NCBI RefSeq assembly: GCF_029961765.1
Contig: NZ_CP124681.1
Location: forward strand, 4,588,001 to 4,652,000
DNA from: Nocardioides sp. QY071
GTDB lineage: Bacteria; Actinomycetota; Actinomycetes; Propionibacteriales; Nocardioidaceae
Direction of reading: 5' to 3'
DNA: 64,000 bases
Under the pieces are notes generated by a model. The model did not search any database. It was given only the letters and a program-made list of their open reading frames with translations, and was not told where the DNA came from. Below are positions 1 through 7,860 of this stretch, in pieces; position 1 is the first letter of the stretch, and every line of letters begins with the position of its first letter. Both the position numbers and the translations under genes were made by a program.

Positions 1-89
1 GAGAGACGGGCGGACACCCGCTGCTCCTTGAGGTAGTCACCGAGCGACCCGACGGTCTTCCCCACCTTGCCCTTGGCCATGGTCACCAT
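1..89 (-). CDS. HTH transcriptional regulator, N-terminal fragment (truncated by window edge)
   Basis: The reverse strand opens a frame at an ATG (position 89) or an in-frame second ATG (position 80, MAKGKVGKTVGSLGDYLKEQ) and runs off the left edge. The sequence VGKTVGSLGDYLKEQRVSAR matches the beginning of the actinobacterial XRE-type regulators, in which this stretch immediately precedes the helix-turn-helix. Only about 29 residues are visible, so the DNA-binding helices are outside the window. It is transcribed away from the APS kinase gene, and the 140 bp between them must hold both promoters. Family assignment rests on memory of the N-terminal consensus only. Confidence 0.6.
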   Translation of the reverse strand, partial: MVTMAKGKVGKTVGSLGDYLKEQRVSARL

Positions 90-92
90 GGT

Positions 93-108
93 GCTAGCAA
101 TAGTTAGC
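93..108. promoter_or_regulatory. Imperfect dyad upstream of the HTH gene
   Basis: An AT-rich patch just upstream of the HTH start contains GCTA and TAGC arms separated by 8 bp, unusual in this GC-rich window, and is followed by GAGTGCAAGCA. It is a plausible autoregulatory operator for the HTH protein. This is inference from position and symmetry only. Confidence 0.3.
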
Positions 109-216
109 AGAGTGCAAGCACCTGGGGCGTGAACTCGTTCACAAGCTCTTTGCCCACTCGCGAGCAGGCCGGTCCCAACTTTCACTGTTCAAATCGGATC
201 AACTCACTCGACTCTG

Positions 217-222
217 TACGAT
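217..222 (+). promoter_or_regulatory. -10 element (TACGAT) of the APS kinase/phosphatase gene
   Basis: TACGAT lies exactly 7 nt before the GTG start, with no Shine-Dalgarno sequence between, so the transcript probably begins at the start codon (leaderless). This supports the GTG at 230 as the true start. No convincing -35 box is visible. Confidence 0.5.
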
Positions 223-229
223 CACCCGT

Positions 230-2143
230 GTGTCACGCCCGCCCCTGCCCCAGCACTGCCCGACGCAGCGCGAGCTCGACGACCTCGAGCTGCTGACGTC
301 CGGAGCGGCCGACCCGATCCGCGGGTACAACGAGCCGGGCAGCCCGCTCACGCTCTCGCTGCCCGACGAGCTCCTCACGCACCTCGACGAGGGCAACGAG
401 GTCGAGCTGGTCGACCCCGAGGGACTGCCCCTCGCCCGGGTCTCCAGCGTGCTGCGCGGCCTCGCCGTGACGCCCCTGACGCACGCCCAGTTCGGCCCGT
501 TCCGCCGCCTGCACCTGTCGCCCGCCGCCGTGCGGGAGCAGTACGCCGGGCGCACCTTCGTCCCCGTCACCGACCTGATGACCGACGTCCAGGTCGAGCA
601 GCTGCGCGGGCTCGGCCCGGTCGTGCTGCTCGCGCTCGTCGGCGCCGGCACCCCGGCGGTCAGCCCGGTCGGGCTGCTCCGCGCGACACTGCGGGTCGCG
701 GAGGCGATCGACGCCGCGGTGGTCGCCGTACCGCTGGCCGACCATGCCTCGCTCGCCGACCCGGCGCTGCGCATCTCCGTGCTGACGTCGTACGCCGACA
801 CCGACCCGGTCGTCGAGCTCGCGTACGGCGGCCACCTCCTCCCCGGCCTCGCCGACATCGCCGAGGCGGAGCGCCCACGCCTCGACCGGCAGGGCCTGGT
901 GCTGTTCTTCACGGGCCTGTCGGGCAGCGGCAAGTCGACCCTCGCCCAGGCGCTGATGGACCGCCTGCTCGAGCACGGCGGCCGGACCCTGACCAGCCTC
1001 GACGGCGATGTCGTGCGCCGCAACCTGTCCGCGGGTCTCACCTTCTCCAAGGAGGACCGCGAGACCAACATCCGCCGGATCGGCTGGGTGGCCGCCGAGA
1101 TCTCCCGCCACGGCGGGATCGCGGTCTGCAGCCCGATCGCCCCCTTCGACGAGACCCGCCGGCAGGTGCGCGCGATGGTCGACCAGGCCGGCGGCGCGTT
1201 CTTCCTCGTCCACGTCGCGACGCCGCTCGAGGAGTGCGAGCGCCGCGACCGCAAGGGCCTGTACGCCAAGGCGCGCCGCGGCGAGATCCCCGAGTTCACC
1301 GGCATCTCCTCGCCCTACGAGGAGCCGGACGACGCCGACGTACGCGTCGACACCACCGGCCGCACGATCGAGGAGGCCCTCGAGGATGTCGTGCTGGCGC
1401 TGCGCGCGGCCGGGTACGTCGACCTCACCTCTGCCGAGCCGCCCGCCGCGCCGGAGCCGCCCGCCGCGCCGGAGCCCGAGATCGCGGAGATCGTGTCCGC
1501 CGGCCCCGACGCCGTCACCGAGGCCGCCGACGACGAGCCGACCGGCGCCCGGACCGCGGCCGGCGGGACCCGCCCGCTGCGGGTGCTCTTCGTCTGTACG
1601 GCGAACATCTGCCGCTCGCCGTACATGGAGCTCCGCTCGCGGACCCTGGCCGGCAGCGACAGCGGCATCGAGTTCGCCAGCGCCGGCACCCACGGCTTCA
1701 ACGCGCACCGCGTCGACCGCACCATGGCCGAGGTGCTCGCCGAGCGCGGGGTGAGCGCCGAGCTGCTCAACGGCTTCGCCAGCCGGCCGCTGAGCGACGA
1801 CCTGATCGAGGCCGCCGACCTGGTGCTGACCGCCGAGGCCTCGCACCGGCAGTTCGTGCTCGAGGAGGTGCCGGGCGCGTTCCGCAAGGCGTTCACGCTC
1901 GCTCAGTTCGCCGAGTCGGTCGAGCGGGTCGACGCCGACCTCCACGGAGCCGAGCTGGTGACCGCCGTCGGCCACCGCCGGGCGGGGACCGCCGACCACC
2001 ACGACATCCGCGACCCCTACCGGCGGGGCAAGGCGGCGGCGGAGGTCTCGGCCGACCAGATCGACGCCCTCCTCCTGGCCGTGCTGCGCCGCCTGGCGCT
2101 CCCGCCGGCGGACCCGACCACCGCACAGACAGGCGAGCTGTAA
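230..2143 (+). CDS. cysC: Adenylylsulfate kinase with degenerate ATP-sulfurylase-like N-terminus fused to a low-molecular-weight protein tyrosine phosphatase
   Basis: One 637-residue protein contains three parts. Residues 1 to about 215 resemble the PUA/N-terminal region of ATP sulfurylases. Residues about 222 to 400 are an APS kinase with P-loop GLSGSGKST, DGDVVRRNLSAGL and FSKEDRETNIRRIGWVA; it would phosphorylate adenylylsulfate to PAPS. After a Pro/Ala/Glu linker with a PPAAPE repeat, residues about 450 to 610 form an LMW-PTP domain with the CX5R loop CTANICRS (Cys456) and a DPYRRG general-acid motif near residue 590. The frame is continuous and both catalytic motifs are intact, so it is not a frameshift artefact. 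The next gene starts one base after the TAA. CysD and CysN lie 3.5 kb downstream, and a PAPS-type sulfotransferase lies in the polysaccharide island. The phosphatase domain could act on the island BY-kinase or could be arsenate-reductase-like; I cannot distinguish these. Confidence 0.85.
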   Translation: MSRPPLPQHCPTQRELDDLELLTSGAADPIRGYNEPGSPLTLSLPDELLTHLDEGNEVELVDPEGLPLARVSSVLRGLAVTPLTHAQFGPFRRLHLSPAAVREQYAGRTFVPVTDLMTDVQVEQLRGLGPVVLLALVGAGTPAVSPVGLLRATLRVAEAIDAAVVAVPLADHASLADPALRISVLTSYADTDPVVELAYGGHLLPGLADIAEAERPRLDRQGLVLFFTGLSGSGKSTLAQALMDRLLEHGGRTLTSLDGDVVRRNLSAGLTFSKEDRETNIRRIGWVAAEISRHGGIAVCSPIAPFDETRRQVRAMVDQAGGAFFLVHVATPLEECERRDRKGLYAKARRGEIPEFTGISSPYEEPDDADVRVDTTGRTIEEALEDVVLALRAAGYVDLTSAEPPAAPEPPAAPEPEIAEIVSAGPDAVTEAADDEPTGARTAAGGTRPLRVLFVCTANICRSPYMELRSRTLAGSDSGIEFASAGTHGFNAHRVDRTMAEVLAERGVSAELLNGFASRPLSDDLIEAADLVLTAEASHRQFVLEEVPGAFRKAFTLAQFAESVERVDADLHGAELVTAVGHRRAGTADHHDIRDPYRRGKAAAEVSADQIDALLLAVLRRLALPPADPTTAQTGEL

Positions 2144-3148
2144 GTGGACGATCTCCTCACCCTGACCGCGCTCTCCATCGCGGCCGCCGGCTTCCTCGTC
2201 GGCATCGTCGTCGGGCTGACCGGGATGGGCGGCGGCGCGCTGATGACGCCCGCGCTGATCTTCCTGGGGGTCGGCCACACGGCGTCGATCGTGACCGCCG
2301 ACCTGACCGCGGCGGCGGTCTACAAGACGGGCGGCGCGCTCACCCACGCCAAGGAGGGATCGCCGAACCTGCGCCTGGCGGGCTGGCTGATCCTCGGCTC
2401 GGTCCCGATGGCCTTCGTCGGGCCGTGGCTGGTCAAGGCGGTCACCGAGGACCCGAGCGATCTGGAGAACACGCTCAAGCTCTGCATCGGCATCGCGCTG
2501 CTGTTCGCCGCGTCGACGTACGCCCTGCGCCTCTACATCAACCTCAAGCGGGTACGCCGGGGCGGCGCGCTGCCCGAGGACAACCCGCGGATCCGGCCGG
2601 TCGCGACGCTGCTCGTCGGCATGCTGGGCGGCCTGCTCGTCGGTGTCACCAGCGTCGGCTCGGGCTCGGTCATCATGATCGCGCTGCTCATGCTCTACCC
2701 GGGTCTGTCGGCGGTGCGCCTGGTCGGGACCGACCTGGTCCAGGCCGTGCCGCTGGTGCTCAGCGCCGCGCTGGCCAACATCGCCATCCACGGCCTCGAG
2801 TGGGACCTGGTCATCCCGCTGGTCGTCGGCTCGGTCCCCGGCACCCTGCTCGGGTCCCGGCTCGCGCCGCGGGTGCCTCAGTCGTTCATCCGGCGCGGCA
2901 TCGTGATCGTGCTGACCATGTCGGGCGTGGCCCTGCTGTTCAAGGCCGGCCTGCACCCGTTCGGCGAGGGCCACGAGACCCTGGAGGCCGTACTGGTCGC
3001 CGCGATCGGCGTCGCGATGCTGGTCCTGGTGCCGTTCGTGTGGGGCCTGCTGCGCAAGCGGCTCGGGATGCCGATGTTCGGCGCGCCGACCGTCGCCGAG
3101 ATCGAGTCCTTCGGCAGCAGCCGCGACAAGAGGCGCTCGCGCGCCTGA
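2144..3148 (+). CDS. TauE/SafE family permease (putative sulfite/sulfonate or anion exporter)
   Basis: This is a 334-residue polytopic membrane protein with about eight hydrophobic segments. Glycine-rich VGIVVGLTGMGGGALMTP near the N-terminus and VGVTSVGSGSVIM in the middle are the two repeated half motifs of the TauE/SafE (DUF81) family. The GTG start directly abuts the stop of the APS kinase/phosphatase gene, which implies one transcript and translational coupling. Association with sulfate activation suggests transport of sulfite or another sulfur oxyanion, but substrate cannot be read from sequence. Confidence 0.8.
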   Translation: MDDLLTLTALSIAAAGFLVGIVVGLTGMGGGALMTPALIFLGVGHTASIVTADLTAAAVYKTGGALTHAKEGSPNLRLAGWLILGSVPMAFVGPWLVKAVTEDPSDLENTLKLCIGIALLFAASTYALRLYINLKRVRRGGALPEDNPRIRPVATLLVGMLGGLLVGVTSVGSGSVIMIALLMLYPGLSAVRLVGTDLVQAVPLVLSAALANIAIHGLEWDLVIPLVVGSVPGTLLGSRLAPRVPQSFIRRGIVIVLTMSGVALLFKAGLHPFGEGHETLEAVLVAAIGVAMLVLVPFVWGLLRKRLGMPMFGAPTVAEIESFGSSRDKRRSRA

Positions 3149-3156
3149 GCCGCGGC

Positions 3157-3195
3157 GGTTGAGGTGCGAGGAGCGCCAGCGACGAGCCTCGAACC
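3157..3195. repeat. Palindromic repeat, family copy A
   Basis: A repeat unit running from GGTTGAGG to CTCGAACC sits between two convergent genes. Related units with the same ends (GGTYTCGAG...CCTCRACC on one strand) occur at 9719-9771, 14169-14203, 14356-14390 and 53153-53212. It looks like an extragenic palindromic element and may act as a bidirectional terminator. Confidence 0.6.
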
Positions 3196-3202
3196 TCCGG
3201 GA

Positions 3203-3340
3203 TCAGCCGACCAGGCCGAGCGGGCGGTGCTCCTCGGCGAAGAACGACCGCTCGTGGGCAGCGGCACGCGCCAGCCCGAACGTGAACACGGCGGCGGCAG
3301 CGACCCACGTCGCGCCCGCGACTCCGATCAGCATCTCCAT
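3203..3340 (-). CDS. Small single-pass membrane protein
   Basis: This is a 45-residue protein starting MEMLIGVAGATWVAAAAVFT. A strong Shine-Dalgarno (AGGGGGA) lies 5 bp before the ATG at 3340, which decides this start over longer upstream options. Residues 3 to 24 form one hydrophobic segment, followed by a charged tail (RAAAHERSFFAEEHRP). No family was recognised. It is convergent with the TauE-like permease and upstream of the ugd terminus on the same strand. Confidence 0.55.
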   Translation of the reverse strand: MEMLIGVAGATWVAAAAVFTFGLARAAAHERSFFAEEHRPLGLVG

Positions 3341-3443
3341 GGCAGTCCCCCTAGAACTGCCTCCACGGTACCCCCGCGTCCCCGCCCGATCCGTCCTCTG
3401 ATCGGCGGACACCCCGTAGTCACATCGGGTGGCCGGGCTGGAC

Positions 3444-4610
3444 CTAGTCGCGGCCGTAGACGTCGCGCGTGTAGACCTTGTCCGCGACGTCGTCGAGGGC
3501 GTCGGTACGACGGTTCGCGATGATCACGTCGGCCTTCTCCTTGAAGGTCTCGAGGTCCTTGATCACCTTGGATCCGAAGAACCGCTTCTGGTCGAGCTCG
3601 GGCTCGAAGACGACGACCTTCACGCCCTTGGCCTTGATCCGCTTCATCACGCCCTGGACGGCCGACTCGCGGAAGTTGTCCGAGCCCGCCTTCATGGTGA
3701 GCCGGTGGATGCCGACGACCTTCGGGCCGCGGCGCAGGACGTCGTCGGCGATGAAGTCCTTGCGGGTGGTGTTCGCATCGACGATCGCGCTGATGAGGTT
3801 CTGCGGGACGTCGCGGTAGTTGGCCTGCAGCTGGCGGGTGTCCTTCGGGAGGCAGTAGCCGCCGTACCCGAAGGACGGGTTGTTGTAGTGCCCGCCGATG
3901 CGCGGGTCGAGGCCGACGCCCTCGATGATCTGGCGGGTCGCGAGGCCGTGCGTGGCGGCGTAGGTGTCGAGCTCGTTGAAGTACGCCACCCGGAGCGCGA
4001 GGTAGGTGTTGGCGAACAGCTTGATCGCCTCGGCCTCCGTGGAGCCGGTGAACAGCACAGGGACGTCGTCCTCGACCGCGCCCTGGAGCAGCAGCTTGGC
4101 GAACAGCCGGCCCGGCTCGGTGTCGGAGCCCACCACGATCCGCGACGGGTGCAGGTTGTCGTGCAGCGCGCGGCCCTCGCGCAGGAACTCCGGGCTGAAC
4201 AGGATCGAGGCGCCGGGGTGGCTCTCGCGCAGGGTTTTGGTGTAGCCGACCGGCACGGTCGACTTGACGACCACGCTCGCCGCCGGGTTCGCCGCCAGCG
4301 CCGCCTTCGTCACGCGCTCGACGGTCGAGGTGTCGAAGCGGTCGGTCTCGGGGTCGTAGTTCGTCGGCGTCGCGACGATGACGTACGACGCGTCGGCGTA
4401 CGCCGCCCCCGCGTCGCGGGTCGCCCGCAGCGAGAGCTCGGGGCGGCGCAGGTGCTCCTCGAGCTCGCGGTCGACGATCGGCGAGCGACGCTCGTTGACG
4501 GCCTCGACCCTGGCGGCGTCGACGTCGAGGACCCACACGTCGTTGTGCTGCGCGAGCAGCACGGCGTTGGACAGGCCGACGTAGCCGGCCCCCACCACGG
4601 TGATCTTCAT
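3444..4610 (-). CDS. ugd: UDP-glucose 6-dehydrogenase
   Basis: This 388-residue enzyme oxidises UDP-glucose to UDP-glucuronate using two NAD+. The N-terminus MKITVVGAGYVGLSNAVLLA is a Rossmann NAD site. FSPEFLREGRALHDNLHPSR and FGYGGYCLPKDT contain the substrate-binding and catalytic cysteine regions. The length and motif strings closely match the E. coli-type Ugd, also 388 residues. The start at 4610 was chosen because the Rossmann strand begins there; an upstream extension to 4799 lacks conservation. A pair of 11-bp direct repeats resembling a PHO box lies 44 to 65 nt upstream. UDP-glucuronate would supply the acidic sugar for the polysaccharide made by the downstream island. Confidence 0.93.
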   Translation of the reverse strand: MKITVVGAGYVGLSNAVLLAQHNDVWVLDVDAARVEAVNERRSPIVDRELEEHLRRPELSLRATRDAGAAYADASYVIVATPTNYDPETDRFDTSTVERVTKAALAANPAASVVVKSTVPVGYTKTLRESHPGASILFSPEFLREGRALHDNLHPSRIVVGSDTEPGRLFAKLLLQGAVEDDVPVLFTGSTEAEAIKLFANTYLALRVAYFNELDTYAATHGLATRQIIEGVGLDPRIGGHYNNPSFGYGGYCLPKDTRQLQANYRDVPQNLISAIVDANTTRKDFIADDVLRRGPKVVGIHRLTMKAGSDNFRESAVQGVMKRIKAKGVKVVVFEPELDQKRFFGSKVIKDLETFKEKADVIIANRRTDALDDVADKVYTRDVYGRD

Positions 4611-4653
4611 GCTTCGAGGCTGGGCGCGGTCCCTGAACGGACGCGGGTGTGCG

Positions 4654-4675
4654 GGTGACGGTCCGGTGACGGTCA
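4654..4675 (-). promoter_or_regulatory. Candidate PHO box: two 11-bp direct repeats upstream of ugd
   Basis: On the ugd coding strand the units TGACCGTCACC and GGACCGTCACC are directly adjacent and match at 9 of 11 positions. The CGTCACC core equals the first unit of the ppk-upstream repeat at 61191-61201. Streptomyces PhoP boxes are 11-bp direct repeats of GTTCACC type, so phosphate control of ugd is possible. Regulator identity is inference. Confidence 0.4.
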
Positions 4676-4695
4676 GGAGACCAGTGTCGGGGCGT

Positions 4696-5472
4696 TCACT
4701 GGTCCCACAGGGTGGCGATCGGGAGGCTCCACAGCCGCGGTCCGTACACGTGTCCTCGATGCGCGGTGTTGAGCACGACGCCGCCCCGGAACCGCCCACC
4801 CGCGCGCCGGGCGAGCGCGTGCAGCGAGCTGAACTGGTGGGGACGCAGGCTCGCGGCGGTGCGCACCTCGATGCCGTAGAGGCTGTCGTCGGGCAGCTCG
4901 AGGACCAGGTCGACCTCGAGGCCGTTGCGCTCGCGCAGGTAGGCCACCCGGTGCTCGACCGCGCTGGTCTCCTGCTGCCGGAGCAGCTCGGCCGCGACCA
5001 GCGTGCGCAGCAGCGGCGCCAGGTCGCTGCGGCCCGAGAAGGCGACGAGCTCGGCGGGCGTGCGGCCGGCGAGGTGCCGGGCCAGGGCCGGGTCGTCGAA
5101 GACCACCTGGGGGCGGCCGATGGCCCGCTTGGCCGCCGCCGACCGGCTTCCGGGCAGCAGTCGGAGGACCCCGATCTCGACGAGCACGTCGACGTACGGC
5201 TGCAGCGTGGTGGGCGGTATCCCGGCCGTGGCGCCCAGCCGGGCCTTGTTGAGCTCGCCCATCGGGGGGTCCGCCAGCGCGACCAGCAGCGCGGCCAGCC
5301 GTCCGGGATCGGTACGACGCACCGCGCGCGCCCGCCGCGTGATGCGCCGCAGCTCGTCGTCGGTCACGGTGCGGGCGGTCGCGGCGACGTACCGCTCGAC
5401 GTCCCAGGCGGTCCGCACCTCGCCGGGGACGGTTCCCCGGGAGCCCAGACGGGCGACGAAGTCGGCGGCCAC
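4696..5472 (-). CDS. DUF4143 protein lacking its ATPase half (probably N-truncated)
   Basis: About 258 residues match only the C-terminal DUF4143 portion of the AAA_14-type ATPases. Recognisable segments are MGELNKARLGATAGIPPTTL, a winged-helix-like region, and RERNGLEVDLVLELPDDSLYGIEV near the end. The usual N-terminal P-loop ATPase of about 150 residues is absent, and the reading frame upstream runs into the cysD promoter region. The GTG at 5472 with AGG upstream was chosen, but the start is uncertain. It is likely a decayed remnant; the domain could still fold, so I list it as a CDS. Function is unknown. Confidence 0.6.
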   Translation of the reverse strand: MAADFVARLGSRGTVPGEVRTAWDVERYVAATARTVTDDELRRITRRARAVRRTDPGRLAALLVALADPPMGELNKARLGATAGIPPTTLQPYVDVLVEIGVLRLLPGSRSAAAKRAIGRPQVVFDDPALARHLAGRTPAELVAFSGRSDLAPLLRTLVAAELLRQQETSAVEHRVAYLRERNGLEVDLVLELPDDSLYGIEVRTAASLRPHQFSSLHALARRAGGRFRGGVVLNTAHRGHVYGPRLWSLPIATLWDQ

Positions 5473-5572
5473 GGACCTGACCCTAGACACTTCTCGCGCA
5501 AAACTCGTCGATTTGTCTAGCAAGACCGCTCGGATGTCCCGGTGACAGGTCGTGCATGGCACGATGCGGACC

Positions 5573-6487
5573 ATGTCCCAGACCCACAGCGACTACCGGC
5601 TCAGCCAGCTGGACCAGCTGGAAGCCGAGTCGATCCACATCTTCCGGGAGGTGGCCGCCGAGTTCGAGAAGCCCGTGCTGATGTTCTCGGGCGGCAAGGA
5701 CTCCATCGTCATGCTGCGGCTGGCCGAGAAGGCCTTCTACCCGGCGAAGATCCCGTTCTCGATCCTCCAGGTCGACACCGGCCTGGACTTCCCCGAGGTC
5801 ATGGAGACCCGCGACCGCTGGGTCAGCCGGCTCGGCGTGAACCTCGTGGTGGCGAGCATCGACGACGCGATCAAGAACGGGATCATCCCGGACGCCGCGA
5901 AGATCAGCCGCAACCGCCTCCAGATCCCCACGCTGCTCAACGCCATCGAGGAGAACGGCTTCACCGCCGCGTTCGGTGGCGGGCGTCGCGACGAGGAGAA
6001 GGCCCGCGCCAAGGAGCGCGTCTACTCCCACCGCGACGAGTTCGGCCAGTGGGACCCGAAGAACCAGCGTCCCGAGCTGTGGAGCCTCTACAACGGCCGC
6101 CTGCACGAGGGCGAGCACATGCGGATCTTCCCGATCTCCAACTGGACCGAGCTGGACGTCTGGGACTACATCGGCCGCGAGGGCATCGAGATCCCGAGCA
6201 TCTACTACTCCCACCAGCGCCGCGTGTTCGTGCGCGACGGCATGCTGATGAGTGAGACCCCGCTGAACCCGCTGCGCGAGGGCGAGGTCGTCGAGGAGCG
6301 GACCGTCCGGTTCCGCACCTGCGGCGACATCACCCTGACCGGCTGCGTCGAGAGCACCGCGTCGACGATCGCCGAGATCATCGACGAGGTCGCCGTGGCC
6401 CGCAAGACCGAGCGCGGCGCGACCCGCGGCGACGACCGGTTCTCCGAGGCTGCCATGGAGGACCGCAAGAAGGAGGGCTACTTCTGA
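5573..6487 (+). CDS. cysD: Sulfate adenylyltransferase subunit 2
   Basis: This 304-residue PP-loop enzyme forms APS from sulfate and ATP together with CysN. LMFSGGKDSIVMLRLAEKAF contains the PP-loop (SGGKDS). GGGRRDEEKARAKERVYSHR and the C-terminal RFRTCGDITLTGCVES are CysD hallmarks. The ATG at 5573 gives a length near the 302 residues of E. coli CysD; in-frame alternatives at 5552 (GTG) and 5564 (ATG) add only a few residues. Its TGA overlaps the ATG of cysN (TGATG), so the pair is translationally coupled. Confidence 0.95.
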   Translation: MSQTHSDYRLSQLDQLEAESIHIFREVAAEFEKPVLMFSGGKDSIVMLRLAEKAFYPAKIPFSILQVDTGLDFPEVMETRDRWVSRLGVNLVVASIDDAIKNGIIPDAAKISRNRLQIPTLLNAIEENGFTAAFGGGRRDEEKARAKERVYSHRDEFGQWDPKNQRPELWSLYNGRLHEGEHMRIFPISNWTELDVWDYIGREGIEIPSIYYSHQRRVFVRDGMLMSETPLNPLREGEVVEERTVRFRTCGDITLTGCVESTASTIAEIIDEVAVARKTERGATRGDDRFSEAAMEDRKKEGYF

Positions 6488-7746
6488 TGGCCGGCACGAA
6501 CATGGATCTCCTGCGCTTCGCGACCGCCGGCTCGGTCGACGACGGCAAGTCCACCCTGATCGGGCGCCTGCTGCTCGACTCGAAGTCGATCTTCGAGGAC
6601 CAGCTCGAGGCGGTCGAGGCCACCAGCGAGGCGAAGGGCTACGACTACACCGACCTCGCGCTGCTGACCGACGGCCTGCGCTCCGAGCGCGAGCAGGGCA
6701 TCACCATCGACGTGGCCTACCGCTACTTCGCGACGCCCAACCGCAAGTTCATCATCGCCGACACCCCGGGCCACGTGCAGTACACGCGCAACATGGTCAC
6801 CGGCGCCTCCACCGCCGACCTCGGCCTGGTGCTCGTCGACGCCCGCCAGGGCCTCACCGAGCAGTCCCGCCGGCACGCGGTGATCCTCTCGCTGCTCCGC
6901 GTCCCGCACCTCGTGCTCGCGGTCAACAAGATGGACCTCGTCGACTTCGACCAGTCGATCTACGAGAACATCTACCGCGAGTTCACCCAGTTCGCCACGA
7001 AGCTCAACGTGCCCGACCTCGAGGTCATCCCGATCTCAGCGCTCCAGGGCGACAACGTGGTGACCCGCTCCGAGAACATGCCGTGGTACTCCGGTCCCAC
7101 GCTCATGCACCACCTCGAGCACGTGCACGTCGCCTCCGACCGCGACCTGATCGACGCCCGCTTCCCGGTGCAGTACGTCATCCGGCCCAAGTCGGACGAG
7201 TTCCACGACTACCGCGGGTACGCCGGCCAGGTCGCCGGCGGTGTCCTCAAGCCGGGCGACGAGGTCGTCGTACTGCCCTCCGGGATGACCTCCAAGATCG
7301 CCAGGATCGACCTGTTCGACAAGGAGATCTCCGAGGCCTTCCCGCCGATGAGCGTGACGGTCCACCTCGAGGACGACGTCGACGTGTCGCGCGGCGACAT
7401 GATCGCCCGGGTCAAGAACGCCCCCGTCCCCAGCCAGGACATCGACGCGATGGTCTGCTGGATGACCACCGCCCCGCTGCAGCCGCGGCAGAAGCTGGCG
7501 ATCAAGCACACGACCCGCACGGGCCGCGCGCTGGTCAAGGACATTCAGTACCGCCTCGACGTCAACACGCTGCACCGCGACCAGGCGACCAACGAGCTCG
7601 GCGTCAACGAGATCGGCCGCGTCACGCTGCGCACCACCGTGCCGCTGCTGTGCGACCCGTACTCCAAGAACCGCACCACCGGCTCGTTCATCCTGATCGA
7701 CGAGGCGACCGGCGTGACCGTCGGCGCGGGCATGATCAACGGCTGA
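6487..7746 (+). CDS. cysN: Sulfate adenylyltransferase subunit 1 (GTPase)
   Basis: This 419-residue translation-factor-like GTPase drives APS synthesis by CysD. It has G1 GSVDDGKSTLIGRLL, the switch region EQGITIDVAYRYF, G3 DTPGHVQYTRNMVTGAS and G4 NKMD, followed by EF-Tu-like beta barrels. It ends without the CysC domain found in fused CysNC proteins; APS kinase is instead provided by the gene at 230. The start codon overlaps the cysD stop. A double palindrome follows and probably terminates transcription. Confidence 0.95.
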   Translation: MAGTNMDLLRFATAGSVDDGKSTLIGRLLLDSKSIFEDQLEAVEATSEAKGYDYTDLALLTDGLRSEREQGITIDVAYRYFATPNRKFIIADTPGHVQYTRNMVTGASTADLGLVLVDARQGLTEQSRRHAVILSLLRVPHLVLAVNKMDLVDFDQSIYENIYREFTQFATKLNVPDLEVIPISALQGDNVVTRSENMPWYSGPTLMHHLEHVHVASDRDLIDARFPVQYVIRPKSDEFHDYRGYAGQVAGGVLKPGDEVVVLPSGMTSKIARIDLFDKEISEAFPPMSVTVHLEDDVDVSRGDMIARVKNAPVPSQDIDAMVCWMTTAPLQPRQKLAIKHTTRTGRALVKDIQYRLDVNTLHRDQATNELGVNEIGRVTLRTTVPLLCDPYSKNRTTGSFILIDEATGVTVGAGMING

Positions 7747-7765
7747 CGCACGCGTCGTACGCCGG

Positions 7766-7855
7766 AACCCGCTCAAACCGTTCGATCGAACGGATTGAGC
7801 GGGTTTTCGGCGTCTGAACCCGCTCAAGCCGTTCGATCGAACGGTTTGAGCGGGT
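7766..7855. repeat. Tandem pair of long palindromes between convergent cysN and ygfZ
   Basis: Copies at 7766-7805 and 7817-7855 each read as a near-perfect palindrome centred on TTCGATCGAA with outer arms ACCCGCTCAA and TTGAGCGGGT. Each has a single mismatch. They fill nearly the whole gap between two convergent genes, so a bidirectional terminator role is likely. Confidence 0.75.
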
Positions 7856-7860
7856 CCGGG

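Noticed and set aside
230..2143. Two genes joined by a sequencing error
   Set aside because: The frame is continuous through a Pro/Ala linker, with no internal start preceded by a ribosome-binding site before the phosphatase domain.
233..2974. Minus-strand frame of 913 codons opposite the APS kinase and permease
   Set aside because: Composition-driven shadow; the plus strand carries intact kinase and phosphatase motifs.
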